DNA of 51,346 nucleotides, from contig KZ111182.1 in NCBI GenBank assembly GCA_002077045.2, forward strand, positions 1 to 51,346, in the 5' to 3' direction. Shown here one piece after another: positions 12,201 through 21,820 of this stretch; positions within the stretch are counted from its first letter, which is position 1, and each line of letters begins with the position of its first letter. Source of the DNA: Rachicladosporium sp. CCFEE 5018. Its lineage: Eukaryota; Ascomycota; Dothideomycetes; Cladosporiales; Cladosporiaceae. The notes beneath the pieces are model-generated. The model had not been told where the DNA came from. It ran no database searches and worked only from the letters and a program-made list of their open reading frames with translations. Made by a program: the position numbers and the translations under genes.

Positions 12201-13611
12201 AACACTCCTTCGAGCACAGCAGCGACCAAGTCCTGCTCATCAAGCGGCGTCACCGCGATGCCATGGGCAACTGGGTGGACACGCCCGTGCGAGTCGACAA
12301 CCCGAAAGTTATCAAGGCTTACAAGAAGCGCCTCAATGAGAAGCGTCTGGAGAACACACAGTCAGTAAACCACCACAGCATCCGTCATCCTGATTATTAT
12401 TTCTTTACTGCACCTGTTCCCGAGCCACGCCGGCGTCGCCGTCGGCCGCAGGCACGAGATTCCCCCAGCAACTGACTTTCCCCTTTTCCCAACAGCCTCG
12501 AGCAGATAGCACCTACCGGTGACCCAGAGCTAGACCGTCTTCAACGAGAGAAGATCATGGACGAGCTCCGCCGGCTGGAACGCAACAAAGACCGCCGTGA
12601 AGCACGTGAGAATCTCAAGAAACGGCAGTCCGGCGGCTCGATCCTCGCGGGCTCTCCTGCCGGTGAAGCCGATGATGCCGAAGCTGGCTCTCCTTCCGCT
12701 GTGGGTACTGGCAAGGCAAAAGGACCTGGCAAGGGACGCAGCAAGGACGGCACGGCGAGGAAGTGTGGTGAGTCTTCCCCGATCCCTACTTTCCACTCGC
12801 AGTGTGTGTTGAGGGCCATGCTGATACTCATCACAGCAAACTGCGGCATGGTCGGCCACATCAAAACGAACAGAAAGTTAGTATTATCCAAGTTCTCTTG
12901 TCGTTGCGTGATACCCAATTTTGGCCAGGCATCAGTCGCGCCGGCCGCTAGCACCGCACTGCAGCCGGGCCAGCAGAAACCTATGAGACTTGCGGCGCTG
13001 CTGGCTACGAGTCGGCAGCCTGCCCATCCTATCGGGGAGGTGAAGGCGAAGGTGGCTGGCGCGCTGGCGATTGGGCAGTTGAGGCTGTGAGGAAGGGGAC
13101 TTCAACAGTCCTTTGGCGGGAGAGCGGATCGATATGGGAAGATGAAGGAAAGGAAGAGGCGTAGAGAGAGCGGCAACTGAATTTATGGTTGTCTGCTTGA
13201 TCTGCATGGGCCTTGGACCCACCTCGAACGTCTCTGCTCGAAAGATGCGCCTCAACGCGCCTTCTCTTTTGTCACCACACCCACCTCTTGCCACTTATGC
13301 CACCCGTATCCTCCACCTCCCGCTCCCATCACCTCTTGCCCCTAGCTAGCTGCCCCGCCCTCACTTCTCTGTCCATCACTCACGGCACCTTCACGTTCCT
13401 TCTGTTCACTGACTTGCTGTCACTCCACTCAAAACCCCTCACTTCACTAACCAATAACCTCACTTACAGACTCTGCCCCCTGCTCAACGGCTCAGCGGAT
13501 CCCAACGAAGCTTATGCGAATGGCGCGGCAGGCGCAGGAGGTATGGGAGGAGGCGGCGCAAATGGAGAGGGGAGTAGTTTTGGGGCGACGCCTGGAGGCT
13601 TGAAACTATAA
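9248..13611 (+). CDS. TAF1: Transcription initiation factor TFIID subunit 1 (TAF1)
   Basis: Largest TFIID scaffold subunit, contacting TBP and promoter DNA. Four exons: 9248-12360, 12496-12767, 12837-12876, 13470-13611, giving 1188 aa. The start is ATG 9248 (MPHATSDESRANSP). An acidic N-terminus (DISDEDLPEEEE) corresponds to the TBP-binding TAND region. The conserved DUF3591 core spans ~res 480-870 (LGHTTLEHSMPAIKLQWPFY; VLLLEYSEEVPVILSKFGMG; FRAPIFKHSARSTDFLLG). Near the C-terminus exons 2-4 assemble a zinc knuckle, KCANCGMVGHIKTNRKLCPL (CX2CX4HX4-5C type), which appears only when introns 12768-12836 and 12877-13469 are removed. No bromodomain is seen, as usual for fungal TAF1. The third intron is 593 nt, far longer than any other here. 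The identity is secure; the last intron boundary rests on zinc-knuckle continuity. Confidence 0.93.
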
Positions 13612-14133
13612 GGGAGGCAGAAGGAAGAAGCTGATCTATCGCTAGAGCGGAAAACAGGGGAGGGCTGGTGGCCGCACATATAGTCACGACAATGATGGGC
13701 TGCACATCCTCAATCTCAAGCCACGCGCGCATCACGCGTGTAAACGCTCCTGCGCTATTCAGTTACCCAGACTGATGACTGTAACAGGTGTGGCACGAAA
13801 GGATGCATGAGTATACTATTCAGTACCGCATCTTCTGGCTGGTTAGCTATGGACGCGAATTCCAGAAAAGCCTTGCTGTTGGCATTACCGGCCTGTCTAG
13901 GTTGAACGCTGAACGTTGTGCTACCGGCCCCGCGGAGCTACAGCGTAGTCGAAAATCTGAGCAAGGGTACCCAGATTGACGTTCCCTTGGTCGAAGACTA
14001 AAGTCGCAATCCGGGGCCAATGTATCCATCACCGAAGCCGTTTGGCAATCGCTCGCTCGCTTTCGCCGACTTGAGACCAACATCGTACACTCTAGCATCG
14101 GTACTCGTACATCCCACAGATCCACTGCCAAGC
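13612..14133. other. Intergenic between convergent TAF1 and RPN10
   Basis: About 520 bases separating the two stop codons. It must contain both 3' ends. No repeat, RNA gene or small ORF I would support. Confidence 0.5.
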
Positions 14134-15192
14134 TCACTCCTCCATCTTATCGTCATCGCCTCTCTTCTCCTCCTTCTTCGTCGCACTCGCACTCCCGCTC
14201 GTCTCGGTGCTCTCACTGCTCTCCCCCGTTGGCTTACCGTCCTCATCAAGTAGCGGCTTACTCTCCCCCTCCTGCCCTTCAGGCACACTCTCCAACGCCG
14301 TCTTTCCCTCAGCCTCCTCCGTAGCCTTCCGCTCCCGTTCCTGCCGTGCCCGGTCCTCCTCAAGTGACATCCGCAACGCCAACGCCAGCTCCGGATCCAC
14401 GCTCGGATCGATCCCAAACTCATCGAACTCCCCTCCGCCCGCACCGCCCTCCCTTGCAGCAGCAGCCGCAGCAGCCTGCCCCATACCTCCCTCACCTGCC
14501 AATATCGCACTACTCACCACCGCATCACTCAGCAGATTCGGACCCGGCGGGATAGTCAACAGCGTGCTGCCCTCCCCTCCCTTCACGGCATCGTTAAAAG
14601 CTGTGAGTTTCGCCACGGTGTCTTCGGATAAGTCGCCAAACGCCACGATATCTATGCTGGTGTTGCTCTTCTTCATTTTCTTGGCGAGCTTGGTGAGTGA
14701 GGATGTGCTGTCGGGGATTGGGGAGCAGGTGAAGAGGATTATGCGCTGGCGTTGGGATTTGTTTTGGCGGTGTTTGAGAGCGAGCTGAGACTGTCGTTAG
14801 TATCAAAGTGAGGAGCGCGTATCTTTTTCTCATTCCATCCGCCACCCAGTGAATCCAGGGTGGCACATGACAAGACGACTTACGCTAGCGATCTGCACTC
14901 CCGTAGCCAAATGACTCGCCCCTCCCACTTTCGTCCTATGCAGCCCATCCAGTATTTGCCCCGGATTTGTCGTCAACGTTGTGAGCACCTGTGGTCCGGA
15001 TCCCGCACTCGACATGAGTCCAACGGCTGATTCGGGATTTGACTGCGTTTTGCTGGGCTTCCCATCGTGAGGGCACGTAGTCGCCGTTGCGGGAGGATTC
15101 GGAGTTGTCGACGCTACGAAGGCATCAGTGAGTGCGCCACCAAGGATCAATGGGGGTGTATGGTACACTATCATCGTCGCTTCAAGAGGCAT
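14134..15192 (-). pseudogene. RPN10: 26S proteasome ubiquitin receptor RPN10, with frame disruption in the VWA domain
   Basis: Rpn10 binds the proteasome lid/base through a VWA domain and captures polyubiquitin through UIM helices. Three exons: 15192-15167, 15113-14884, 14784-14134. The first intron (GTACCA..CGTAG) joins MPLEATMIV to VDNSESSRNGDYVPSRWEAQ, the canonical start. The second joins ATGVQIAS to LALKHRQNKSQRQR. Then follow VAFGDLS, LLTIPPGPNLLSDAVVSS and one UIM, DPELALALRMSLEED. At ~15053-15035 WEAQQNAV and KTQSNPESAV are encoded by overlapping bases in different frames. Family members have about ten residues between EAQ and the K of this segment. The spliced coding length is 907 nt (one over a multiple of 3); adding back 29 nt restores the frame. 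Retaining intron 1 also gives an open frame but destroys the VDNSE metal-site motif. Either a real mutation or an assembly error; everything else is intact. Confidence 0.8.
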
Positions 15193-15517
15193 GGTGGCGG
15201 TATTGCGAGGGATTGATGATGATTCAAGTAGCGCAACCGACAGGGAATGGTGGTGATATTTGAATACGAGCAGTTCCGAGGAGATTACGGAAGTAGATGA
15301 GTGGTAGTGGTAAAGGATGCTGCGGTATGTAGGCAACTGAAGCTCACGTTGACGTTCATTCACATGTCGGCATCTATTTTACCGAAGTAGAAGGTAACCC
15401 GAGGCTTGTTGACGCGCTCAAACAGTTCGATGGCAACCACTTTGATATCGCGACCATTTCACTTACGCTGCAGCAATCTGCCTACCTACAGTCTCACGCG
15501 ACCCATAATCTCTCACA
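15193..15517. other. Divergent promoter RPN10 / NBL1
   Basis: 325 bases between two divergent start codons, so it should drive both genes. I see no recognisable PACE-type proteasome box (GGTGGCAAA) or TATA box. Confidence 0.5.
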
Positions 15518-16632
15518 ATGCCTCCCCGGAAGCAGAAGCAGCCCCAATCGTCGATCACGGCACAAGAGCCACCTTCACGGGCCCCGATGGCAGTCACCAG
15601 CACAAGCACATCACCACCAGCGAGTCCCGTGAAGCCGACAATGGGCATCAATCAAGCACAGAAGCAAGCCATGATCGACAACTTCCAGATCGAGGGTCAG
15701 TCACGTTCCCTTGTATTGTCGCAGAGAGTTGTACTGACGCGTCGACAGTGACCGATCGAGCACGAAAGCTACGCGCACAATACGCAGAAAGCGCAAGGAC
15801 GCTGCGTGCAAGACTAGAGGGACGACTGAATCGCATACCTCCCAACATGCGCAAGCGAAAGATGCAGGATCTGTTTGACGAGCACGCGGAGAAAGCAAAG
15901 CCGAAGCCAGTAGCTCTGGTCATTGCGGCAGAGGAGAGGCGCCCATTTCAGATCTCGAGTCCTGCCGTGAGGAGTCTGAAGCGCACAAGGTATGCAGCAT
16001 TCCTACAGCAAAGTACGCGATGTGCGTCTAACAACAATCCCAGCGACCACTTCACGCTCGACGACAAAGAGAACCATCCCGCATCCTCGCAGCAGCCACT
16101 AGACTCCCTCCCCCAACCCAAGAAACGCGCCAAACCGACTTCAGCAGCAACAGCAAACACCAAAGCCACGCGCGCAGTCTCGCGCAGAGGCCCCTCAGTC
16201 CTCTCACCCAGATCCCACGACTCCCGAAACCTCCCCAAATCGCCGTTCAAACCCTACGCGTCGCCAGAGAAATTCTACCCCTCCGCGCCGATGGCAGCTG
16301 CGCGAAGTCCAGTGCGACCGGTACCCTCCACTGTGCATGCAACGACTGCGCCTTCGTCGCGCGCGCCGAGTCGACAGGCGAAGAGGGTTGTCACGGCGGT
16401 GGAGGTTGACAGTGCAGGCAGGGAAAGCGAGACGAGCACGAGTAGTGCGGAGACGACAATTGTCACGAAATCTGCTGTGGGACGGAAGGCTGTAGGGGCG
16501 AAGAAGGTTGGTGTCGCAGGGGCGGGGGCTAAGAGTATGGTTTCGGCGGCGGCGAAGAGGAAGGAGGTGCTAGCTGCGCCGGCGCCGGCGCCGGCGGTGG
16601 GGACGGGCAGGACGTTGCGGAAACGGGGATGA
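15518..16632 (+). CDS. NBL1: Borealin N-terminal domain protein (Nbl1-type chromosomal passenger subunit)
   Basis: Nbl1/borealin joins survivin (Bir1) and INCENP (Sli15) in a three-helix bundle that targets Aurora B to centromeres and the spindle midzone. Three exons: 15518-15695, 15749-15989, 16044-16632, giving 335 aa. Intron 1 (GTCAGT, branch GTACTGACG) joins QKQAMIDNFQIE to VTDRARKLRAQYAES. The recreated helix continues ARLEGRLNRIPPNMRKRKM, the diagnostic borealin N-terminal helix, at ~res 48-105. Intron 2 is 54 nt, a multiple of 3, so an unspliced reading frame also looks open. The ~230-residue C-terminal tail is basic, Ser/Pro-rich and disordered, with likely Cdk sites (SPEK, SPFK). It is longer than yeast Nbl1 (73 aa), as expected for filamentous fungi. 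The domain call is strong; the function is by homology. Confidence 0.85.
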
Positions 16633-17595
16633 GAATCGCGACTGGCTAATAATGACAGTTTTGGATAGCGGCTATGGTAACGTCGTCCCTTGACCTCAAG
16701 TGGCACAACCTTTCACTCCACCTCTGACTCAAAGCGAAGCTTGTCGCACCTGCCCATTCTGCTGCTACGCTGCCACTCGAGACTCCGCGGTTGTGGCCGT
16801 TCCAACGCGCTCGGGTAGATACACACCGCTCGATTGCAGCCACCATCAGGATGTGTGGTGTGTGTTTTCCGCGGTATTGACTGCCACTGGCTGCATCCGC
16901 CTGACTTCATCTCTTGGCGTTTTGCTGACCTACAGCGAATCTTTCGTGCGCTGCTCAAACTCCAAGACTCCGACTGGTCCCACATTGCCGCAACTATGAG
17001 GCTACTGACAGAGCGTACCCTGGGGGCCGTACGCTGGACGAGCTGTGCTTCTAGGCTGTAGCGGATGTGCTGGATCGCGCGACAGTCGCGAAGACTTGAG
17101 GTTGCTTGACTATATGCAGGCCAGGTCTGTCAGTTTATAGAAATGAGACTGGCATATATCGCTCAGTCGTTCTGTCACCACTCCATCGGATCCAATCTTG
17201 ACTTCAACCGGAAGGCCAAGGGAAGGCAAATCGCCTCAACGCACAACAATTCCCCACCGCGATGCGATACTCAGTGTCTTTGCCGTGCCCCTCCCTGCGG
17301 TTGTTGTGTCATAGTCCTTCTGTCAACTATCAACAAATGTCAGGATGAAAGCCGCGAACGCAGAATTCCAGCACGCACTGGAGGTGAGCGGTCATTGGAC
17401 TTTTGAATTCATCCTTGCTTTGATATCTTACGTCGTTGTACTAGTATTGTACCACCATTGGAGCTTGAGGAGTTGTTGCCGGCGAAGACTGTTTAGATGA
17501 TTATTGAGCTCGATCTGTGAAGGTGGGCTTTCTGCGTGAGGGGACCAGTGCCGTGTTAACCTTACGACAGGATACAATCGACTTTGCGTCCCCGC
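16633..17595. other. Intergenic, NBL1 3' side
   Basis: About 960 bases. Short ORFs in this stretch have no protein-like features. A small inverted repeat GCGTAC..GTACGC (17014-17035) is the only local structure noticed. Function not apparent. Confidence 0.45.
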
Positions 17596-18717
17596 ATGGC
17601 ATTCGACTTCCTCACCAAGCTGTCCATCAGCGACCGAAAGAAGTCCGCATCTGATGGCATCAGCCCGACATGCAAGCGCAAGGCCTCGGAGGGCGGCATT
17701 GACCAGGTCGTCGCGAAGAGAATGTCTCTGAGCATTCCAGCGAGCAACGGCAACGGAGGGCGTGAGAGCCCGACTCCATCGGCGCCGACCAGCGACCATC
17801 GGGTACCTTTCGGCTTTTGGCCAAGTAAGCGCAACGCCAGTACGTCGGCGCTGGCAGATCGCAAAGACACCAAGCAACCCTCTCTGTCCGAGTCGGAGGT
17901 CGAGACCAAGGGCAAGGCAAATGCAACGTCAAGCCCGGCAATATCCGAAGAGTTGACGCGGAAGCTGGAGCAGCTTCGTCTCGGTACAGACCCGCAACAA
18001 GATAACGGCGAGGGCTCATCGCGATCGCAGAGCAAACTGCCGGTGCGCAGCGTGTCGCAGAAGAAGCAGGAGTACTTCCTCCACAGGGCGCCACTGCCGG
18101 ATGTGAGGTTGTCGCTTGGGCAGAGGGCCAGTGGGGTCAGGCGTATGTGATTCGAGATTCTCGCGGTCTAGTATAGTGGCTGACCACTTGGCTAGCGACA
18201 CCGTCGCCGAAGACGCACTCTTCCACTGCTGCCACGTCGCGTATGCCGAGCATCCAAGGTGCGGACTGTTCACAGACCACTTAGTCGGTACTGAAGCTAA
18301 TCAATGACAACAGAAGGCCTGCCGGCTGCATCTACTGACAAAGAGCGCTTCCACCAGTCGTTCAGTCCAACGCCCATAAGATCAGTGTCTGAGCCACATA
18401 TCTCTATGCCCATCGCGAAAGCGCAAGCTGGTCCGTCGAAGCCTCCCACACGGCTGCCCACGAAGCAGCAACGGGCTCAAGCCAGACCGACCAGTATTTT
18501 TAACGTACCTATGTTGGCGCCGGTCGCCGTTCGCGCAGGTCCATCAAAGGCATCGTCGCTGGTATCCTCGACGACCGAGCCCAGCTCACGTCCATCGACC
18601 GAAGCTGAATCAGTCTTCGACATCCCAGAGCTGATGACGATCGGGACAACGCCCAACACAATCACGACAAGTGCTCCATCAAGTGTGAAGGAGAAAGAGA
18701 CCGGGGTGGTGAAGTGA
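17596..18717 (+). CDS. Hypothetical disordered fungal protein
   Basis: Not recognised. Three exons: 17596-18142, 18196-18258, 18314-18717, giving 337 aa. The splice sites are good: GTATGT donor at 18143 with acceptor GGCTAG at 18195, and GTGCGG donor at 18259 with acceptor CAACAG at 18313. The frame is maintained as ...VRRPTPSPKTHSS...MPSIQEGLPAAS. The start is ATG 17596 (MAFDFLTKLSISDRKKSASD). The protein is Ser/Pro/Lys-rich, largely disordered, with KRKAS and RRPTPSP motifs that could be kinase sites or nuclear localisation signals, and a repeated IFN-VP / VFDIPEL pattern near the C-terminus. No domain or membrane segment is seen. Coding status is inferred from two consistent introns and frame usage; the function is unknown. 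Confidence 0.65.
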
Positions 18718-19043
18718 GAATGTCGTGTCCATTCTCGGTGCCGTAGCTCAAAATTTCATGCCAACGTTCGCGAGCGTAATTCAGCGGCATTCTAGCATAG
18801 CCAGGTACTTCAGGCGTCATGTAAAGTCGAGGGACAGGTAGAGTGATTGGCGTAGGGAATGCAATCATAGCGACTGCTTATTCATAGTGTAACAGTCTTC
18901 ATGACAAAAATCCTCGCATATGAAACTCGAATAGACAGTCCATGGACTCGTCTGAGAGCCTGTCTGTGAGGCTATGGAGCAATTGCTTGCATCTTCCGAT
19001 TGACTTCCATAATTTCGACGATTCGAAGATCTTCACTGGTTTC
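18718..19043. other. Intergenic between convergent genes
   Basis: About 325 bases between two stop codons; 3' ends only, nothing else seen. Confidence 0.5.
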
Positions 19044-19865
19044 TCAAGGTGGCTCAACCTTCGTCTTCGGCGGCGTACTCGACGGCACCAGCTGAGCCTC
19101 AGCCTTGTCAATCCGCTTCAGCAAGAACGTAATACTCGCATCCCTAGCTTTTTCCAGCATCCTCAGCTGCGACAACTCCATATCATCGTACTTCGGCTTC
19201 GCTTGCGACGAAGCCAACATGGCCTTCGGCGACTTCGACGTCGCAGTCGCATCGATGATTACGCTCTCTGGCGGCAGAGGCGGCGCCTCGCCTTCCGCCG
19301 CACGCTTGGCCATGGCTTCCTTTTCGAATGCCAGTGCTCGTAGCACTGTAACGCTCTGATCTCTCTTCCCAAGCACTCTGACCAGCGTCTCCTTCTCCGC
19401 AGCATCGTCCTCAACTTTGCGTTTCTTCGCCGCGCCGTCTACTACGTCCTCCTGCCACTTCTGCACAGCCTCTCTAGCAGCATTCTCCATGTGCGTGAAT
19501 CTCACCGGTCCCAACATCACGCCTCCATACCATCGCGCTACGACGCAAGATCCCGTGACGCCCATGCTAATGAGCACCTTCTCGACTTTGCTCCCACCGT
19601 ACTTCTCCCCATCATCGTCATGGCCCGTGACATACTGTTTCGCGTGCGTGAGAGATTGCTGATTGCTTTCTCGTCGCCAGGCGAGGACTCTGTGACTTGC
19701 TGGTTTGATCTCGGCGAGGTGCTGGAGGTCTTTCGGGGGGAGGGTGGGGGAGAAGAGGCCGATGAAGGTGGATTCGCGGTCTGAGATGGGGGCGGATCGG
19801 AAGATTGGGGGTTCGGCGGAGGGAGGGGAGGGAGTGATGTCTTCGTGCTTGCGCTTTAATGACAT
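19044..19865 (-). CDS. IMPACT-family (UPF0029 N-terminal domain) protein
   Basis: A single exon encoding 273 aa, start MSLKRKHEDITPSPP. The region ~res 25-135 matches the Impact/YigZ N-terminal domain: FIGLFSPTL, a conserved HRVLAWRR segment, KYGGSKVEKVLISMGVTGSCVVARWYGG with the typical D/E-G-EKxGG and VARWYGG..LGPVRF motifs, then HMENAAREAV. In yeast, Yih1 of this family regulates Gcn2, but Yih1 has an N-terminal RWD domain that is absent here, so this is a stand-alone IMPACT-domain paralogue of unknown role. The C-terminal half is charged and helical (EKETLVRVLGKRDQ; MLEKARDASITFLLKRIDKA), possibly coiled-coil. KKRKVEDD is a candidate nuclear localisation signal. Confidence 0.85.
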   Translation of the reverse strand: MSLKRKHEDITPSPPSAEPPIFRSAPISDRESTFIGLFSPTLPPKDLQHLAEIKPASHRVLAWRRESNQQSLTHAKQYVTGHDDDGEKYGGSKVEKVLISMGVTGSCVVARWYGGVMLGPVRFTHMENAAREAVQKWQEDVVDGAAKKRKVEDDAAEKETLVRVLGKRDQSVTVLRALAFEKEAMAKRAAEGEAPPLPPESVIIDATATSKSPKAMLASSQAKPKYDDMELSQLRMLEKARDASITFLLKRIDKAEAQLVPSSTPPKTKVEPP

Positions 19866-20216
19866 GGTTGGAGCCTCGACCTCAGGCTACACCAGTGCCG
19901 TTGCTAATTACGGCATGGAGAGTGTGAGGTAGTACAATGTTCGAGATCGATGAGGTCATATCGTTATCGCTAATGGATCACGCACGTAACCGCAGTCTTC
20001 CGCTCAACATCAGTCTCTCCCGTCGACCTTGCCGCGGATAAATACGCGCACATGTCCACAGTGTACGCGACGACCTGTCTCCTGAATGATAACGCGGATC
20101 GTGGTGCCCTACTTCATGATCACGCAAGGTACCCGATATCACTAGTCACCCAGCTTGACATTGGTCCGAAGGCTCGAGAACCATTATTCATATACTGCAC
20201 AGAGCCCGGAATGAGT

Positions 20217-20390
20217 AAGGGAAGTAGCTACAACACGCTCAAAGCAACTTGAACAGGTCTTGCTCGCAAGATCTCTTCCCTTTTGTCCGCACGGTAGCGC
20301 GTTGGACGCCCACGAGGCGGTCTCTTTCCCTGGACACCGGGACGAAATCATGAACATTCACGAGCATATTCGTGGATTCGAGCACGAAGG
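20217..20390 (+). repeat. Structured repeat, copy 1 (possible small RNA)
   Basis: The core 20217-20282 begins AAGGGAAG and ends CTTCCCTT, an 8-bp perfect closing stem. Inside lie a small hairpin TCAA..TTGA (20239-20252) and a strong hairpin GGTCTTGC-TC-GCAAGATC (20256-20273). TTTT follows the closing stem directly (20281-20284), as at a Pol III terminator. Downstream to ~20390 weaker similarity to copy 2 continues (shared CCTGGACxCCG, GAAAT..TGA and an ATTCGAG / GTTCGAAC box). No transcript evidence; this could be a SINE/MITE relic or a small non-coding RNA. Confidence 0.55.
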
Positions 20391-20549
20391 CCATCGCAGG
20401 CTACAGGGCGGCCTACATGGTCGAGTGCCGAGACTCTTGCAAATCCCGGAATGCAGTCGCGGAATCATCGGCCACCTTTTCTTCAGGCCATAAAGGCTCC
20501 ACGACTGCTACGGTAAAGGTATATATTGAGATCTATCGTAAAGTCTACC

Positions 20550-20715
20550 AAGGGAAGTAGCTACAACCAATCAAACGCTTCGGCTCATTTGAGACGGTCT
20601 TGCTTGCAAGACCACTACCCTTTTGTTTTCGTAAGGTCTTGCCTGGCGGTGACCTTGCCTGGACGCCGCCAGGGAGTGCGAAATATTCGACATGAGTTCG
20701 AACCCTCCACTGTTC
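20550..20715 (+). repeat. Structured repeat, copy 2 (possible small RNA)
   Basis: Shares AAGGGAAGTAGCTACAAC and GGTCTTGC..GCAAGA with copy 1, in the same order and orientation, about 330 bases downstream. The closing stem is AAGGG..TAG with CTACCCTT (20615-20622). The middle hairpin is longer than in copy 1, TCAAA-CGC-TTCG-GCTCA-TTTGA (20571-20592), and contains a C(UUCG)G tetraloop. The third hairpin GGTCTTGC-TT-GCAAGACC (20596-20613) is perfect. TTTT follows at 20621. The flank holds GAGTTCGAACCC (~20693-20704), resembling a tRNA B box, so a tRNA-derived SINE is one possibility. Confidence 0.55.
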
Positions 20716-20907
20716 GAAGCACAGGAACAAAGAGTATTCACAAACTTGATGCCGAGTTGGAGAGAGTAGTATCGTTTGCGGATTGTATCCTTGACAGTCA
20801 GAAATATCTGTACATCGCCGCTATTGTGTCACGGCTCGCATAGAAGCCCTCCGCTACCAGCCCTCTCGTACTCGAGGTCCTAGCCATATTGCGTCGTAGA
20901 CCTTACC

Positions 20908-21735
20908 CTACAAACTGCCTTTTTCCCTTACTGGCCCCCCTTCAGGCCACCCAAACCTCACAGTCCCATCCTCAATTCCCCTCCTCACAACGCCCAAACC
21001 CCCACTCTTCACCATGAACTCCAGCCTATAATCCCTATACTCTCTCCTCATCCCCCTCCCCTTCGCAAACGCCCCACCCATAGCCTTGAAAGCCTTCAGT
21101 CCCTCCTCGAACTCCCCAAACGTAGTCTTGACACTCTCCTGTCCCTTAATGCGCTGATACCAGAGATCCAGCTTCGAATTCGCGGGTGCTTTAACCACGC
21201 TGCGATTATATATAGGCGCAACGCAAACATCGCCATAGCCGAACGTCTCTCCGTTGAAGTACGGCCGGTCGCCGAGCTGAGTTTCAAGCCAGGTCTGAAT
21301 CTCGATAGTCTGCCGCTTCATCTCAGCCTGTAGCCTCTCCTTCTCCTCGCCGTCCGCGCGACCGAAGACGTTGACTTCGCCGTATGCCCAGTTGATGGCT
21401 TCGTAGGTGGTATCGCAGATCTCCTCGACGTGCCGAGCTCTTACTTTCTCCTTCGCGTCAGTTGGCAGGAGCGGGTGCTCTGGATAGGCGTCTTCGAGAT
21501 ACTGAAGGATGATCGTGGAGTCGAAGATTGCAAAGTCGCCATCCACTAGGGTAGGCACTTCCAGCCTTGGGTTCTGGGACGATAACGAAGGGTTCGCTGC
21601 GCCAGAGCCAAGAGCAGGAGGGGTGGCAAAGTCGAAGTCGAGTTGTTTCTCGCGGAGAGCGATGCGGACTTTCTGGGCATAGGAGGAGACTGGGTGATTG
21701 TGGAGGAATAGCTTCGATTTGTTCGAGGAGGACAT
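20908..21735 (-). CDS. Glutathione S-transferase-like protein
   Basis: 275 aa from ATG 21735 (MSSSNKSKLFLHNHPVSSYA). The N-terminal thioredoxin-fold domain (~res 8-90) has HNHPVSSYAQKVRIALREK, where the Ser/Tyr area is the usual glutathione-activating site, the cis-proline segment EVPTLVDGD and the glutathione-contacting IFDSTIILQYLE. The C-terminal helical domain (~100-215) has the YGDVCVAPI variant of the GST_C N-capping box. Such enzymes conjugate glutathione to electrophiles in the cytosol. An extra ~50-residue basic tail (RGMRREYRDYRLEFMVKSGG) extends beyond the normal GST fold. The subclass is not assignable by eye. A likely 5' UTR intron lies just upstream. Confidence 0.9.
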   Translation of the reverse strand: MSSSNKSKLFLHNHPVSSYAQKVRIALREKQLDFDFATPPALGSGAANPSLSSQNPRLEVPTLVDGDFAIFDSTIILQYLEDAYPEHPLLPTDAKEKVRARHVEEICDTTYEAINWAYGEVNVFGRADGEEKERLQAEMKRQTIEIQTWLETQLGDRPYFNGETFGYGDVCVAPIYNRSVVKAPANSKLDLWYQRIKGQESVKTTFGEFEEGLKAFKAMGGAFAKGRGMRREYRDYRLEFMVKSGGLGVVRRGIEDGTVRFGWPEGGPVREKGSL

Positions 21736-21743
21736 TGTAGACG

Positions 21744-21820
21744 CTGGGGTGAGTGGAAGCAGAGACAGAAACAGATAGCAGGATTGGAATAGGTATGATT
21801 GAAATGCCCAGTGGACTTAC
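21744..21820 (-). other. Probable 5' UTR intron of the GST gene
   Basis: On the minus strand a GTAAGT donor (from 21820) and a CACCCCAG acceptor (ending 21744) bracket 77 bases ending 8 bases before the ATG. The long pyrimidine-rich 3' part fits a fungal intron. Inferred from splice signals only. Confidence 0.45.

Larger units (their letters stand above)
19866..20907. other. Intergenic with a pair of RNA-like repeats
   Basis: About 1.04 kb between the start of the IMPACT gene and the stop of the GST gene. It contains the two repeat copies annotated separately (20217-20390 and 20550-20715). The small ORFs here are not supported as genes. Confidence 0.6.

Noticed and set aside
12932..13294. 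Minus-strand frame in the long TAF1 intron as a nested gene
   Set aside because: No recognisable domain, no good promoter or splice signals; the Arg-rich translation looks like chance.
20630..20715. Possible tRNA gene (TTCGAAC box, TGGCGGTGACC A-box-like)
   Set aside because: No acceptor stem or anticodon arm can be formed with tRNA spacing; kept only as part of the repeat description.
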